Part shown: one piece after another, positions 1 to 7,000 of the stretch
Layout: each line of letters opens with the position of its first letter
Numbering within the stretch: the stretch's first letter is position 1
Source of the DNA: JASFRI01 sp050115015
GTDB lineage: Bacteria; Acidobacteriota; Polarisedimenticolia; CBDVAL01
Direction of reading: 5' to 3'
DNA length: 15,332 nucleotides
Assembly: GCA_050115015.1 (NCBI GenBank)
Contig: JASFRI010000054.1
Span: 1 to 15,332 of the forward strand
Notes under the pieces: model-generated
What the model was told of the DNA's origin: nothing
Database searches by the model: none
What the model saw: the letters and a program-made list of their open reading frames with translations, nothing else
Translations under genes and position numbers: made by a program

Positions 1-4
1 GCGG

Positions 5-1309
5 CTATGCGAGTGCCGCGTGCTGCTCGATCCCGTAGAGGCTCGGCTTCCATCCGTCGACCCGATGGCAGCTCTCGCAGGCGCCGCCGTCCTCCCTGTC
101 CTCGAGCTGCCCGCCGTGCGGGTCGGCGTGACAATCCATGCAGCGTTCATGCGCCCGTCTCAGGAGGACGCCGGCCTTGCCGAGGTCCGCGACGGGCATC
201 CCCTCCGGCTGGCGGGGATGACACCCCTCGCACTTCACATCGCGGTGCTTTCCCTCGAGCGGGTAGGGAGCCCGGTCGTGATCCGCCACCGTGTACGTCG
301 ACGGCCGGAAGCCCGACTCGTCGTGGCAGGCGGCGCAGTCGGTGCTCTTTCCCGCCAGCGTTGCCTTCCCCGCGTGGGGGTCCTTGTGGCAGGCACCGCA
401 GGTCTCCATGGGAGGCTTCTTGCCCCAGGCCCGGTCGGGATCGTGACAGGCCTCGCACCGGAGCGACGCGTGACGGCCTTTCAGCGGATAACGGGTGCGG
501 GAGTGGTCGAACTCCTGACGGTTGACCTCGCTCCAGGCCACGGCGTCATGACAGCCGCCGCAGGCTGCTCCCAGCTTCCCCTTGTGCGGGTCGTCGTGGC
601 ACGCGGAGCATTCCTGGTGCGGCACCGGCTTGTAGATGGGCACCAGCTTTCCCTTCGCGTCGGTCGTGAGGGGCAGGTCCGGATCGAGATGGCACTTGTC
701 ACAGGTCACCGGCGCGTGCTTTCCCGTCAGCGGGAACGTGGTACGCTGGTGGTCGAAACGGGGCGCCGGCTTCCAGCCCTCCATACCGTGGCACCGCACA
801 CAATCGGACCCCAGTGCGCCCCGGTGGGCATCGTCGTGACAGCTCCGGCAGTCGGTCTCGAGCCCCAGCCACGAATCCGCCCGTGCGGTCTTCTCCAGCA
901 GCACTCCGGCCCGTCCGGTATGCAGCTCGGGCTTGTGGCAATCCCGGCAGGCCCGGGAGGCGTGCTTTCCCTCCAGCGCCCATCCCGTCCGGGCGTGATC
1001 GAACTGTTCCGGCGAGCCCTCCTCCCAGAGGATCAGCTCGAAGTCGACGCCGGCGTGCTCCGGGTGGCAGCTTGCGCATTCCGAACGGCCTTCGCGTCCG
1101 TGGAGCCCGCGTCCCTCGTCGATCAGCCAGGCGATGGCCTTGTGGCAGTCCAGACAGCTGTCGTCCACGGCGGAACGGCCGGCGCCATGACACTTCAGGC
1201 AGTTGAGGGTTCCCTCCAGCTCCGCATGAGCCCGGGAGAGCGGTCCCGGGGAGATCTGCGCCATCGTTCCGCTGGAGGAGAAGAACATCACGAGAATCGA
1301 CGCCAGCAT
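5..1309 (-). CDS. 15-heme periplasmic c-type cytochrome, possibly truncated at its 3' end
   Basis: This 434-residue exported protein carries 15 CxxCH heme-binding motifs, the first at residues 37-41, and no recognisable non-heme domain. The chosen ATG begins a hydrophobic stretch ending in a likely signal-peptidase I site (TMA|Q, about residue 17); no in-frame GTG or TTG was found in the ~90 bases upstream, and the ribosome site is weak. There is no lipobox. A module of FDH, four residues, a FPL/YPL-like triplet, GKH and then CxxCH recurs about four times and matches the repeat of the divergent 34-heme gene. Nineteen histidines lie outside CxxCH motifs, enough for bis-His ligation of every heme. 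Known for such families: electron carriers in the periplasm or at the cell surface. Inferred here: partner of the 34-heme protein and barrel. The frame closes with TAG where the module predicts Tyr, directly before a Pro codon, so the true protein may have been longer. Confidence 0.88.
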   Translation of the reverse strand: MLASILVMFFSSSGTMAQISPGPLSRAHAELEGTLNCLKCHGAGRSAVDDSCLDCHKAIAWLIDEGRGLHGREGRSECASCHPEHAGVDFELILWEEGSPEQFDHARTGWALEGKHASRACRDCHKPELHTGRAGVLLEKTARADSWLGLETDCRSCHDDAHRGALGSDCVRCHGMEGWKPAPRFDHQRTTFPLTGKHAPVTCDKCHLDPDLPLTTDAKGKLVPIYKPVPHQECSACHDDPHKGKLGAACGGCHDAVAWSEVNRQEFDHSRTRYPLKGRHASLRCEACHDPDRAWGKKPPMETCGACHKDPHAGKATLAGKSTDCAACHDESGFRPSTYTVADHDRAPYPLEGKHRDVKCEGCHPRQPEGMPVADLGKAGVLLRRAHERCMDCHADPHGGQLEDREDGGACESCHRVDGWKPSLYGIEQHAALA

Positions 1310-1607
1310 GATGAGGCGATCCGCGTGCCGACGCGGGGTCGAACGATCGTCGGGTTGCCGTTGCGGACGGAATTCGCCACCGCCGCCGCGGAGGATCGTC
1401 AGTCGATCGTCGCGGACCGTCGAGCCGTCGACGGGAACGATCTCACGCCTGGCCCCCGGGCCGCCAGGACGGTGGTGGCGTTTCTCGCGCCGATGAAAGA
1501 GCACGGTGCAGGTAGTGCCATCCCACGCCGAGGTGCCGGCGCTCGCGCCAATCGCGCTGATGGGAGGACCGACGGCCCTCGCGCAGACGATGAATCTAAC
1601 CGATTCT

Positions 1608-1623
1608 TGCGAGAACCGTGCCA
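1608..1623 (-). promoter_or_regulatory. Sigma-54 (-24/-12) promoter-like element for the 15-heme gene
   Basis: Read on the minus strand this is TGGCACGgttcTCGCA. It matches the RpoN consensus TGGCACG-N4-TTGCW at every fixed position except one (TCGCA for TTGCA), and the essential GG and GC doublets have the correct spacing. It would give a leader of roughly 290 bases before the ATG at 1309. A TTCT-N4-AGAA dyad overlaps its edge. Single matches arise by chance in GC-rich DNA, so confidence is limited. Confidence 0.35.
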
Positions 1624-1836
1624 CCGCCACGCCGCCGGCCCGGATCGGCAACCTGAAACCGGTTGCTGGCCCCATGGCGCGCCCGGTGTCCTCACCGACA
1701 ACAGCTTCCCTGGACCAGCGGGAAGAACGAACCGAGATCCGCATGGCCGGCCGCGTCGGTTCACGGAATGTTCGGTTTTCGGATCTTGGGGCACTCACCG
1801 CAGGTCGGCGGCACCGGCCGAGGCGCGTTTCCGGCA

Positions 1837-1865
1837 TTGACTTTGCTCTGGAACGGCTCGAAGAT
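1837..1865 (+). promoter_or_regulatory. Sigma-70-like promoter for the 34-heme/barrel operon
   Basis: TTGACT is followed after 17 bases by GAAGAT. The -35 matches five of six consensus positions; the -10 is poor, keeping A2, A5 and T6. Transcription would start near 1872, inside a perfect palindrome, and give a leader of about 140 bases. Confidence 0.3.
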
Positions 1866-1871
1866 GAAATG

Positions 1872-1881
1872 CGATGCATCG
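1872..1881. promoter_or_regulatory. 10-bp perfect palindrome, possible operator
   Basis: CGATGCATCG is perfectly self-complementary and lies where transcription from the predicted promoter at 1837-1865 would begin. The position suits a dimeric regulator, but a 10-bp palindrome can occur by chance. Confidence 0.25.
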
Positions 1882-1935
1882 GGTGTGACGGCATCGTGCA
1901 GCCTGGATCCGCCGTCGCCGAGGGATCGGGCCCCC

Positions 1936-1956
1936 AATGCCCGCCCGGGGGGCATT
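1936..1956. repeat. Inverted repeat (7-bp stem) in the leader of the 34-heme gene
   Basis: AATGCCC and GGGCATT form a perfect 7-bp stem around a 7-base loop, about 55 bases before the coding start. No T-run follows, so it is not a standard terminator. It could be an operator or a leader hairpin. Confidence 0.35.
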
Positions 1957-1988
1957 CCGAGTCTTCCTTCCGGGGTCCGCACCTTCCG

Positions 1989-1994
1989 AGGAGA
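1989..1994 (+). promoter_or_regulatory. Shine-Dalgarno-like site that leaves the 34-heme start ambiguous
   Basis: AGGAGA lies 16 bases before the ATG at 2011 but only 10 before an in-frame TTG at 2005. The spacing favours TTG; ATG is kept as the conventional start. The choice changes only two residues before the signal peptide. Confidence 0.4.
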
Positions 1995-2010
1995 GCGAGC
2001 GAGCTTGAAG

Positions 2011-4611
2011 ATGCCTGCCGTCCCGAGGGATCGGCGTGTCCTGCCTTCCCGGACACCGGTTCGCGCGAAGGTGGTCACCGGTCTGCTCCTCGTCCTGACG
2101 GTGGCCATCATCCGGCCGGCCGCAGCGGAGGAGACGGAGTATCCCCACGGTGACTTCCAGGGCGAGTGCAGCCATTGTCACGGTCCCGATGGTTGGACCC
2201 CCCTGCAGCTGCACCCCAGCTTCGACCACGGGGAGTTCGGCTTTCCCCTGGAGGGAGCGCACGTCCAGGAGGCCTGCCGGTCCTGCCACCAGGACCTCGA
2301 CTTCACCAAGACCAAGTCGCAGTGCATCGACTGCCACCAGGACGTGCACCGGGGGGAGCTGGGGTTCGACTGCGCTGCTTGCCACAACACCCGGAGCTTC
2401 ACGTCGCGGTCCGACATGATCCGCCAGCATCAGATGACCCGGCTCCCGCTCCTCGGCTTGCATCGCGTCATCGACTGCGATGCCTGCCACAACGCGGCGC
2501 GGGGGAACCTCGCCTTCGCCCCTCCGGTGACCTGCGAGGGCTGCCACCTGCCGCTCTTCGAGCTGACCACGGACCCCGATCATGTCGCCCTCGGGTTCCC
2601 CACGGACTGCGCCGCCTGCCACACCGAGGCGGGCTGGGGTCGCGCCCGATTCGACCACTCGTTGACCCAGTTCCCGCTGACGGGTGCCCATCGTGCGGTG
2701 GGCTGCGAAGAGTGCCACGCCGGAGGGGTCTATGCGGGCACCAGCACCGACTGCGCCTCCTGCCACCAGGCCGACTACGACGCCACGTCGAACCCCGCGC
2801 ACGGGTCGGCGGGATTCGGGGCCGACTGTGTCTCCTGTCACTCGACGGCTGCCTGGCTCGGCGTGTCCTACCAGCACCAGCGTTTCCAGCGCAGCGGGGT
2901 TCACGCGACGCTCGCTTGCTCCGACTGCCACGGGGACGGGGTGTACGCCGGGAAGGACACGGCGTGTTACTCGTGCCACCAGAGCGACTACGTCGGGACG
3001 ACGAACCCGAACCACGCCCAGGCGGGGTACAGCACGGATTGCACGTTGTGTCACGGAACGTCGATGTGGTCCGGCGCGGTGTTCGACCACAATCAGACGC
3101 AGTTCCCGCTGACGGGTGCGCACCAGGCGCTGCTGTGCGACGACTGCCACGGGGACGGGGTCTACGCCGGGAAGGACACTGCGTGTTACTCGTGCCACCA
3201 GAGCGACTACGTGGGGACGACGAACCCGAACCACGCCCAGGCGGGCTACAGCACGGATTGCACGCTGTGTCACGGGACGTCGACCTGGACCGGCGCGACC
3301 TTCGACCACGACCAGACGCAGTTCCCGCTGACGGGGGCGCACCAGGCGCTTCTGTGTGACGACTGCCACGGCGACGGGGTGTACGCAGGCAAGGACACGG
3401 CCTGCTACTCCTGCCATGCCACGACGTTCCAGATGGCCACGAACCCGGACCATGTTGCCGCCGGCTTTCAGACGGACTGCTCCGACTGCCACACCACCTC
3501 GACCTGGGCGGGGGCGCAGTACACCCATGTCAGCATCCCGCTGGTCGGGGCGCATTCGAGCCTCCTGTGCGACGACTGCCACGGGGACGGCGTCTACGCG
3601 GGGAGGAGCACGGAGTGCGTTGCCTGCCATCAGGCGGACTACGACGGGACGACGAACCCGAACCATGCCCAGGCGGGATACGGCACGGACTGCACCCTTT
3701 GCCACGGGATGTCGACGTGGATCGGCGCGACCTTCGACCACGACCAGACGCAGTTCCCGCTGACCGGGGCACATCAGGCGCTGCTGTGCGACGACTGTCA
3801 TGGCGACGGGGTGTACGCAGGCAAGGACACGGCTTGCTACTCTTGCCACCAGGGTGATTACGCCGGGACCGCGGATCCGAACCATGCCCAGGCCGGCTTC
3901 AGCACGGACTGCACGCTGTGCCACGGGACCTCGACCTGGTCCGGGGCGACGTTCGACCACGGCCAGACGCTGTTCCCGCTGACCGGTGCCCACCTGGCCC
4001 TGATCTGTGCCGACTGCCACGGGGACGGTGTCTACGCCGGGAAGGACACGGCCTGCTACTCCTGCCACGCCGCGGCGTTCCAGACGGCCACGAACCCGGA
4101 CCACGTCGCGGCCGGCTTTCAGACCGACTGCTCCGCCTGCCACACGACCTCGACCTGGCTGGGGGCCCGGTACACACACGTCAACATCCCGCTGAGCGGA
4201 GCGCACACCGGCCTCCAGTGCGACGATTGCCACGGGGACGGCGTCTACGCCGGAAAGAGCACCGAGTGCATCGCCTGCCACCAGGCGGACTATGATGCGA
4301 CCACCAATCCGAACCATGCCAATCTGGGCTTCTCGACGGACTGCCTTCTCTGCCACAACATGGTGACCTGGCAGGGGGCCACCTTCGACCACGACAGCCA
4401 GTTCTTCCCGATCTACTCCGGCGCGCACCAGGGCCGCTGGAACGACTGCTCGGACTGCCACACGAATCCCACGAACTACACGGTGTTCTCCTGCCTCGGG
4501 TGCCATCCGCACAGCGATCAGAACAAGACGGACGGCGATCACACCGGTGTGTCCGGGTACAGCTATGACTCGCAGGCCTGCTACTCCTGCCATCCCAGGG
4601 GGCGGAGTTGA
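2011..4611 (+). CDS. 34-heme repeat-built exported c-type cytochrome
   Basis: This 866-residue protein has 34 CxxCH motifs. A basic N-terminus and hydrophobic segment end in AAA|EE near residue 39, a signal-peptidase I site; there is no lipobox, so the mature protein should be soluble in the periplasm or exported further. Four hemes precede a repeat array (residues about 156-812) of nine units with three hemes each, and three more hemes end the protein. A typical unit runs CDDCH-GDGVYAGK-CYSCH-NPNH-CTLCH-FDH-FPLTGAH. The three non-heme histidines per unit (NPNH/NPDH, FDH/YTH, GAH) equal the heme number, implying bis-His coordination; 37 extra histidines exist overall. The TGA overlaps the TTG start of the barrel gene (TTGA), indicating translational coupling. 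Known: such proteins carry electrons. Inferred: an elongated wire-like conduit working with the barrel. A start at TTG 2005 is possible. The exact family was not identified. Confidence 0.92.
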   Translation: MPAVPRDRRVLPSRTPVRAKVVTGLLLVLTVAIIRPAAAEETEYPHGDFQGECSHCHGPDGWTPLQLHPSFDHGEFGFPLEGAHVQEACRSCHQDLDFTKTKSQCIDCHQDVHRGELGFDCAACHNTRSFTSRSDMIRQHQMTRLPLLGLHRVIDCDACHNAARGNLAFAPPVTCEGCHLPLFELTTDPDHVALGFPTDCAACHTEAGWGRARFDHSLTQFPLTGAHRAVGCEECHAGGVYAGTSTDCASCHQADYDATSNPAHGSAGFGADCVSCHSTAAWLGVSYQHQRFQRSGVHATLACSDCHGDGVYAGKDTACYSCHQSDYVGTTNPNHAQAGYSTDCTLCHGTSMWSGAVFDHNQTQFPLTGAHQALLCDDCHGDGVYAGKDTACYSCHQSDYVGTTNPNHAQAGYSTDCTLCHGTSTWTGATFDHDQTQFPLTGAHQALLCDDCHGDGVYAGKDTACYSCHATTFQMATNPDHVAAGFQTDCSDCHTTSTWAGAQYTHVSIPLVGAHSSLLCDDCHGDGVYAGRSTECVACHQADYDGTTNPNHAQAGYGTDCTLCHGMSTWIGATFDHDQTQFPLTGAHQALLCDDCHGDGVYAGKDTACYSCHQGDYAGTADPNHAQAGFSTDCTLCHGTSTWSGATFDHGQTLFPLTGAHLALICADCHGDGVYAGKDTACYSCHAAAFQTATNPDHVAAGFQTDCSACHTTSTWLGARYTHVNIPLSGAHTGLQCDDCHGDGVYAGKSTECIACHQADYDATTNPNHANLGFSTDCLLCHNMVTWQGATFDHDSQFFPIYSGAHQGRWNDCSDCHTNPTNYTVFSCLGCHPHSDQNKTDGDHTGVSGYSYDSQACYSCHPRGRS
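2476..4446 (+). repeat. Nine tandem coding repeats of 213-228 bp, three hemes each
   Basis: Units begin at the first CxxCH cysteine codon at 2476, 2704, 2917, 3136, 3355, 3568, 3787, 4006 and 4219, with the end at 4446. Their lengths are 228, 213, 219, 219, 213, 219, 219, 213 and 228 bases. Every unit is a multiple of three, so copies can be gained or lost in frame. The outer units are the most diverged and the inner ones are near identical over long runs. Confidence 0.9.
2917..4218 (+). repeat. Higher-order 651-bp repeat, two copies
   Basis: Bases 2917-3567 and 3568-4218 each consist of units of 219, 219 and 213 bases. In both copies the last unit is the short variant (ATTF or AAAF after the second heme, NPDH, YTH in place of FDH) and the middle unit is the standard variant. 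Each 651-bp block encodes 217 residues and nine hemes. Units 2917 and 3136 differ at only five of 73 residues, so a single-unit duplication also contributed. Confidence 0.7.
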
Positions 4612-6212
4612 TCCGGTCCGGAGAACGCCGCCTGGTGCTCGCTCTCGCGCTCCTCTGGAGCGCCTGGGGGCTCATGCCGGCCCAGGAGGTGGAGGAGTCC
4701 CGCGCTCCGGGCACCGCCCGGGTGATCCAGTTCAACCGGACGTTGCTGTACATCGACGCCGGCCGGGAGGACGGGCTCCGGGAGGGCGACTCGATCGAGG
4801 TGCTTCACGACGGTGAGGTCGTGGCCACGCTGCGCGTCAAGTACCTCGCCTCCCACCGGGCATCGTGCAGCCTGGACGAGGAGGCGACCCCGGCCTTCGT
4901 GGTCGGCGACACGGTCCGCTTCTCCCCCCACGTGGAGGAGGAGGCGCCGGCAGCTGTCGTTACACCCGAGCGACGGAGGCGCTCGGGGGAGAGCGCCCTG
5001 CGCCGCGCGGGGCTACGGGGACGGGTCGGCATCCGGTACCTGCTCATCCGGGACAACTTCGAGGATGGGTCCAGCACCCTCAACCAGCCGGGTCTCGACC
5101 TGCGCCTGAACGGCACGAACATCGCCGGGAGCAACGTCGGGCTGTGGGTCGACGTGCGGGGCCAGCGGACCTACAGCGCGTACGGGGACGGCACGGACAC
5201 CCAGAGGGACCGCAACCGGGTCCACCAGCTCTGGGTCTCCTGGCTGGAGCCCAACTCGGGGCTCTCCGTGCAGCTGGGGCGCCAGTACTCCCCCACGCTG
5301 TCGTCGGTCAGCCTCTTCGACGGGATCCTGGTGGACTTCGGTCGTCCACGCTGGAACATCGGGGCCTTCTCCGGGGCGGAGCCGGACCCCGTCGACCTCA
5401 GCTTCTCGACGGAGGTCCGGCAGCACGGTCTCTACGTCTCCACGCACAACCGCCCGGGAGCCTCGAAGCTGTGGGGCGTGACGGTGGGCGGTGTGGGCAC
5501 CTATGCAGAGGGGGAGATCGACCGGGAGTTCGTCTTCTTCCAGACGCGCTACGGCGGACCACGGATCTCGCTCTACCTCGCGCAGGAGGTCGACTACAAC
5601 CGCGGCTGGAAGTCGGAGTTCGAGGACAGCACCTTCGCCCCGACGAGCACGTTCTTCAACTTCCAGGTCCGGGCCACCCGCGGGCTGCGGTTCACGGCGT
5701 CGTACGACGATCGGCGGCGGGTCCGGCTCTACCGCGATCGGATCACGCCGGAGACCGAGTTCGACGACGCCAACCGCCAGGGTGCTCGGCTCGGATGGAC
5801 CTGGAGCAACCGGCACTATCGCGTGGGCATGGACGGCTCCTCGACCACCGGCGAGACCATCGGGGACGGGGAGTCCTACTCCCTCTACTTCGGGGCGGTC
5901 GCCTTCACATCGCAGCAGGTCGGCGTGACGACGCGGGCCACGGTCTACAGCAACGAGCGGGCGGAGGGCACCCTCTACGCGCTGACCGTCGGGACGAACC
6001 TCGGCTCCCGGGTGCGGCTCCAGGCCGGCGGCGGCCGCCGCGACGAGCTTCTGATCGGCGACCCGCTGGCGGAGACCGGCGTGACCTGGGTGGAGCTGGA
6101 CCTGGACTTCAACCTGGGGCGCCACTGGTATCTGCTGCTGTCGGGAGAGCAGAATCGCAGCGACACCGACGATAACCTCCAGCTCTACACTAGCGTTACC
6201 TACCGCTTCTGA
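4608..6212 (+). CDS. Outer-membrane beta-barrel with N-terminal periplasmic domain, putative cytochrome-conduit porin
   Basis: The 534-residue product starts at TTG within the TTGA overlap with the 34-heme gene; a G-rich stretch ending in GGAG just upstream may serve as ribosome site. A signal peptide (residues 1 to about 25, ending MPAQ) is followed by a small soluble domain (about 36-105) with the pattern GREDGLREGD, resembling small beta domains of cell-envelope proteins. An acidic/basic linker (about 108-133) leads to about 400 residues of alternating aromatic and polar strands with Gly-Asn/Asp turns. The chain ends in YTSVTYRF with terminal Phe, the usual barrel-assembly signal. There are no CxxCH motifs. 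Known: in Mtr-type and Geobacter porin-cytochrome systems a barrel encloses a multiheme cytochrome. Inferred: this barrel hosts or exports the upstream cytochrome. No sequence similarity to MtrB could be shown by eye, and MtrB's N-terminal CxxC was not seen. A non-electron-transfer porin remains possible. Confidence 0.8.
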   Translation: MIRSGERRLVLALALLWSAWGLMPAQEVEESRAPGTARVIQFNRTLLYIDAGREDGLREGDSIEVLHDGEVVATLRVKYLASHRASCSLDEEATPAFVVGDTVRFSPHVEEEAPAAVVTPERRRRSGESALRRAGLRGRVGIRYLLIRDNFEDGSSTLNQPGLDLRLNGTNIAGSNVGLWVDVRGQRTYSAYGDGTDTQRDRNRVHQLWVSWLEPNSGLSVQLGRQYSPTLSSVSLFDGILVDFGRPRWNIGAFSGAEPDPVDLSFSTEVRQHGLYVSTHNRPGASKLWGVTVGGVGTYAEGEIDREFVFFQTRYGGPRISLYLAQEVDYNRGWKSEFEDSTFAPTSTFFNFQVRATRGLRFTASYDDRRRVRLYRDRITPETEFDDANRQGARLGWTWSNRHYRVGMDGSSTTGETIGDGESYSLYFGAVAFTSQQVGVTTRATVYSNERAEGTLYALTVGTNLGSRVRLQAGGGRRDELLIGDPLAETGVTWVELDLDFNLGRHWYLLLSGEQNRSDTDDNLQLYTSVTYRF

Positions 6213-6224
6213 GCGGTCGTCTCC

Positions 6225-6986
6225 CTACCCGGACTCGCTTGCGGGGGCGGCCCGCTCCGGGTGCGGCGTCATGACCCCCGGCGGCCGGCCGGCCAGCCAC
6301 CACGCCGCCGCCACCGTGCCGCTCGCGAGACACACGCCCACGAGGGCGGAGGCGACGACGGCGGCCCCCCAGGCCCAGCGGAACCGGGGGAACCGTCGCG
6401 GAAACTCCCGCCACAGGACCAGGATGTCGTCGTGCCGCAGGTCCTGCAGGCGATCCCGGGGGAGGTTCGTCGATACGTCCAGCGCGTCGGACACCAGGAT
6501 GGAGCCGAGCTCGTAGTAGTCCCCGGGTATGCTGGACAGGATCCCGACCAGGAGGACCGTCCCGAGCCCGGCCCAGATCGGGCCCCCCCGGCGGGGGGCG
6601 AGGCGCAGGAGAAGGAAAGCCAGCAGGGAGACCGTGAACGGGGCGGCCACCGTGACCAGGTACACGAGGTCGGAGTCTCCCGTGTCGAACCCTGTGAGAC
6701 GCCCGGCGTAGTCGCCGCCGGCCCGCACGAAGGGGATCCACCCGTCGAGGAGCGTACCGCCGTACATCGGCCGGAGCTGCAGCTCGTCGACGCGGCCGCC
6801 GCAGGCGAGACAGCCCGCGGCGTGCAGGAGCTCGTGCACGGGCACGTAGACGACCCATCCCGCGATGGCGGCGGCCAGCAGCAGGAACGGGCCCAGGCGG
6901 CTGCGCTCCGTCACGATCTCCATCGCCTCGAGGGCTTCGCGGGCGGCATGCCACCAGGGGATCCAGAGCAGCCGGACGAGGCGCAT
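6225..6986 (-). CDS. Polytopic membrane protein with HExxH zinc-protease motif
   Basis: This 253-residue membrane protein has hydrophobic segments at roughly residues 33-52, 106-128, 135-152 and 205-232. The zinc-binding motif HELLH (51-55) sits at the end of the first segment and is followed by CLACGG, a layout like membrane zincins of the M50/DUF3267 type. A possible third ligand lies in GDYYELG (155-161), but this is a guess. The ATG at 6986 lies 14 bases after the stop of the threonine dehydrogenase gene, so the two are probably co-transcribed. It converges on the barrel gene with only 12 bases between stops and no clear terminator. Known: such proteins cleave substrates in or near membranes. 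The substrate here is unknown, and a non-catalytic role is possible. Confidence 0.75.
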   Translation of the reverse strand: MRLVRLLWIPWWHAAREALEAMEIVTERSRLGPFLLLAAAIAGWVVYVPVHELLHAAGCLACGGRVDELQLRPMYGGTLLDGWIPFVRAGGDYAGRLTGFDTGDSDLVYLVTVAAPFTVSLLAFLLLRLAPRRGGPIWAGLGTVLLVGILSSIPGDYYELGSILVSDALDVSTNLPRDRLQDLRHDDILVLWREFPRRFPRFRWAWGAAVVASALVGVCLASGTVAAAWWLAGRPPGVMTPHPERAAPASESG

Positions 6987-7000
6987 GACCGTGTGTTCTC

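Larger units (their letters stand above)
1310..2010. other. Gene-free divergent regulatory region between the two cytochrome genes
   Basis: About 700 bases separate the divergent starts. Open frames cross it, but their translations are rich in Arg, Pro and Ser, lack domains and are judged chance GC-rich frames. It holds a sigma-54-like element pointing to the 15-heme gene, a sigma-70-like element pointing to the 34-heme gene, a 10-bp perfect palindrome and a 7-bp-stem hairpin. Both leaders would be long (about 290 and 140 bases). No riboswitch or tRNA was recognised. Confidence 0.7.

Noticed and set aside
1507..1520. Second TGGCAC on the minus strand as another sigma-54 site
   Set aside because: The GC doublet is two bases too close to the GG doublet for RpoN recognition.
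20..1840. 606-residue plus-strand open frame opposite the 15-heme gene
   Set aside because: It is a complement shadow of CxxCH-rich coding sequence, with no recognisable domain or signal peptide.
1310..2010. Cyclic-di-GMP (GEMM) riboswitch in the cytochrome leaders
   Set aside because: Such riboswitches precede some cytochrome genes, but the conserved core bases and tetraloop arrangement could not be found on either strand.
1310..2056. Upstream extension of the 15-heme frame by about 249 codons
   Set aside because: The extra residues are Arg/Ser/Pro-rich with no domain, and would bury the signal peptide that begins at the ATG at 1309.
2476..4446. CRISPR-like array
   Set aside because: The repeats are 213-228 bp, in frame and encode heme motifs; there are no short repeats with unique spacers.
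1795..4593. 932-residue open frame antisense to the 34-heme gene
   Set aside because: It is a shadow created by the repetitive GC-rich coding strand: Val/Arg/Gly-rich, no domains, and wholly overlapping a gene with clear heme motifs.
6213..6224. Bidirectional terminator between the convergent barrel and zincin genes
   Set aside because: The 12-base gap holds no stem-loop or T-run.
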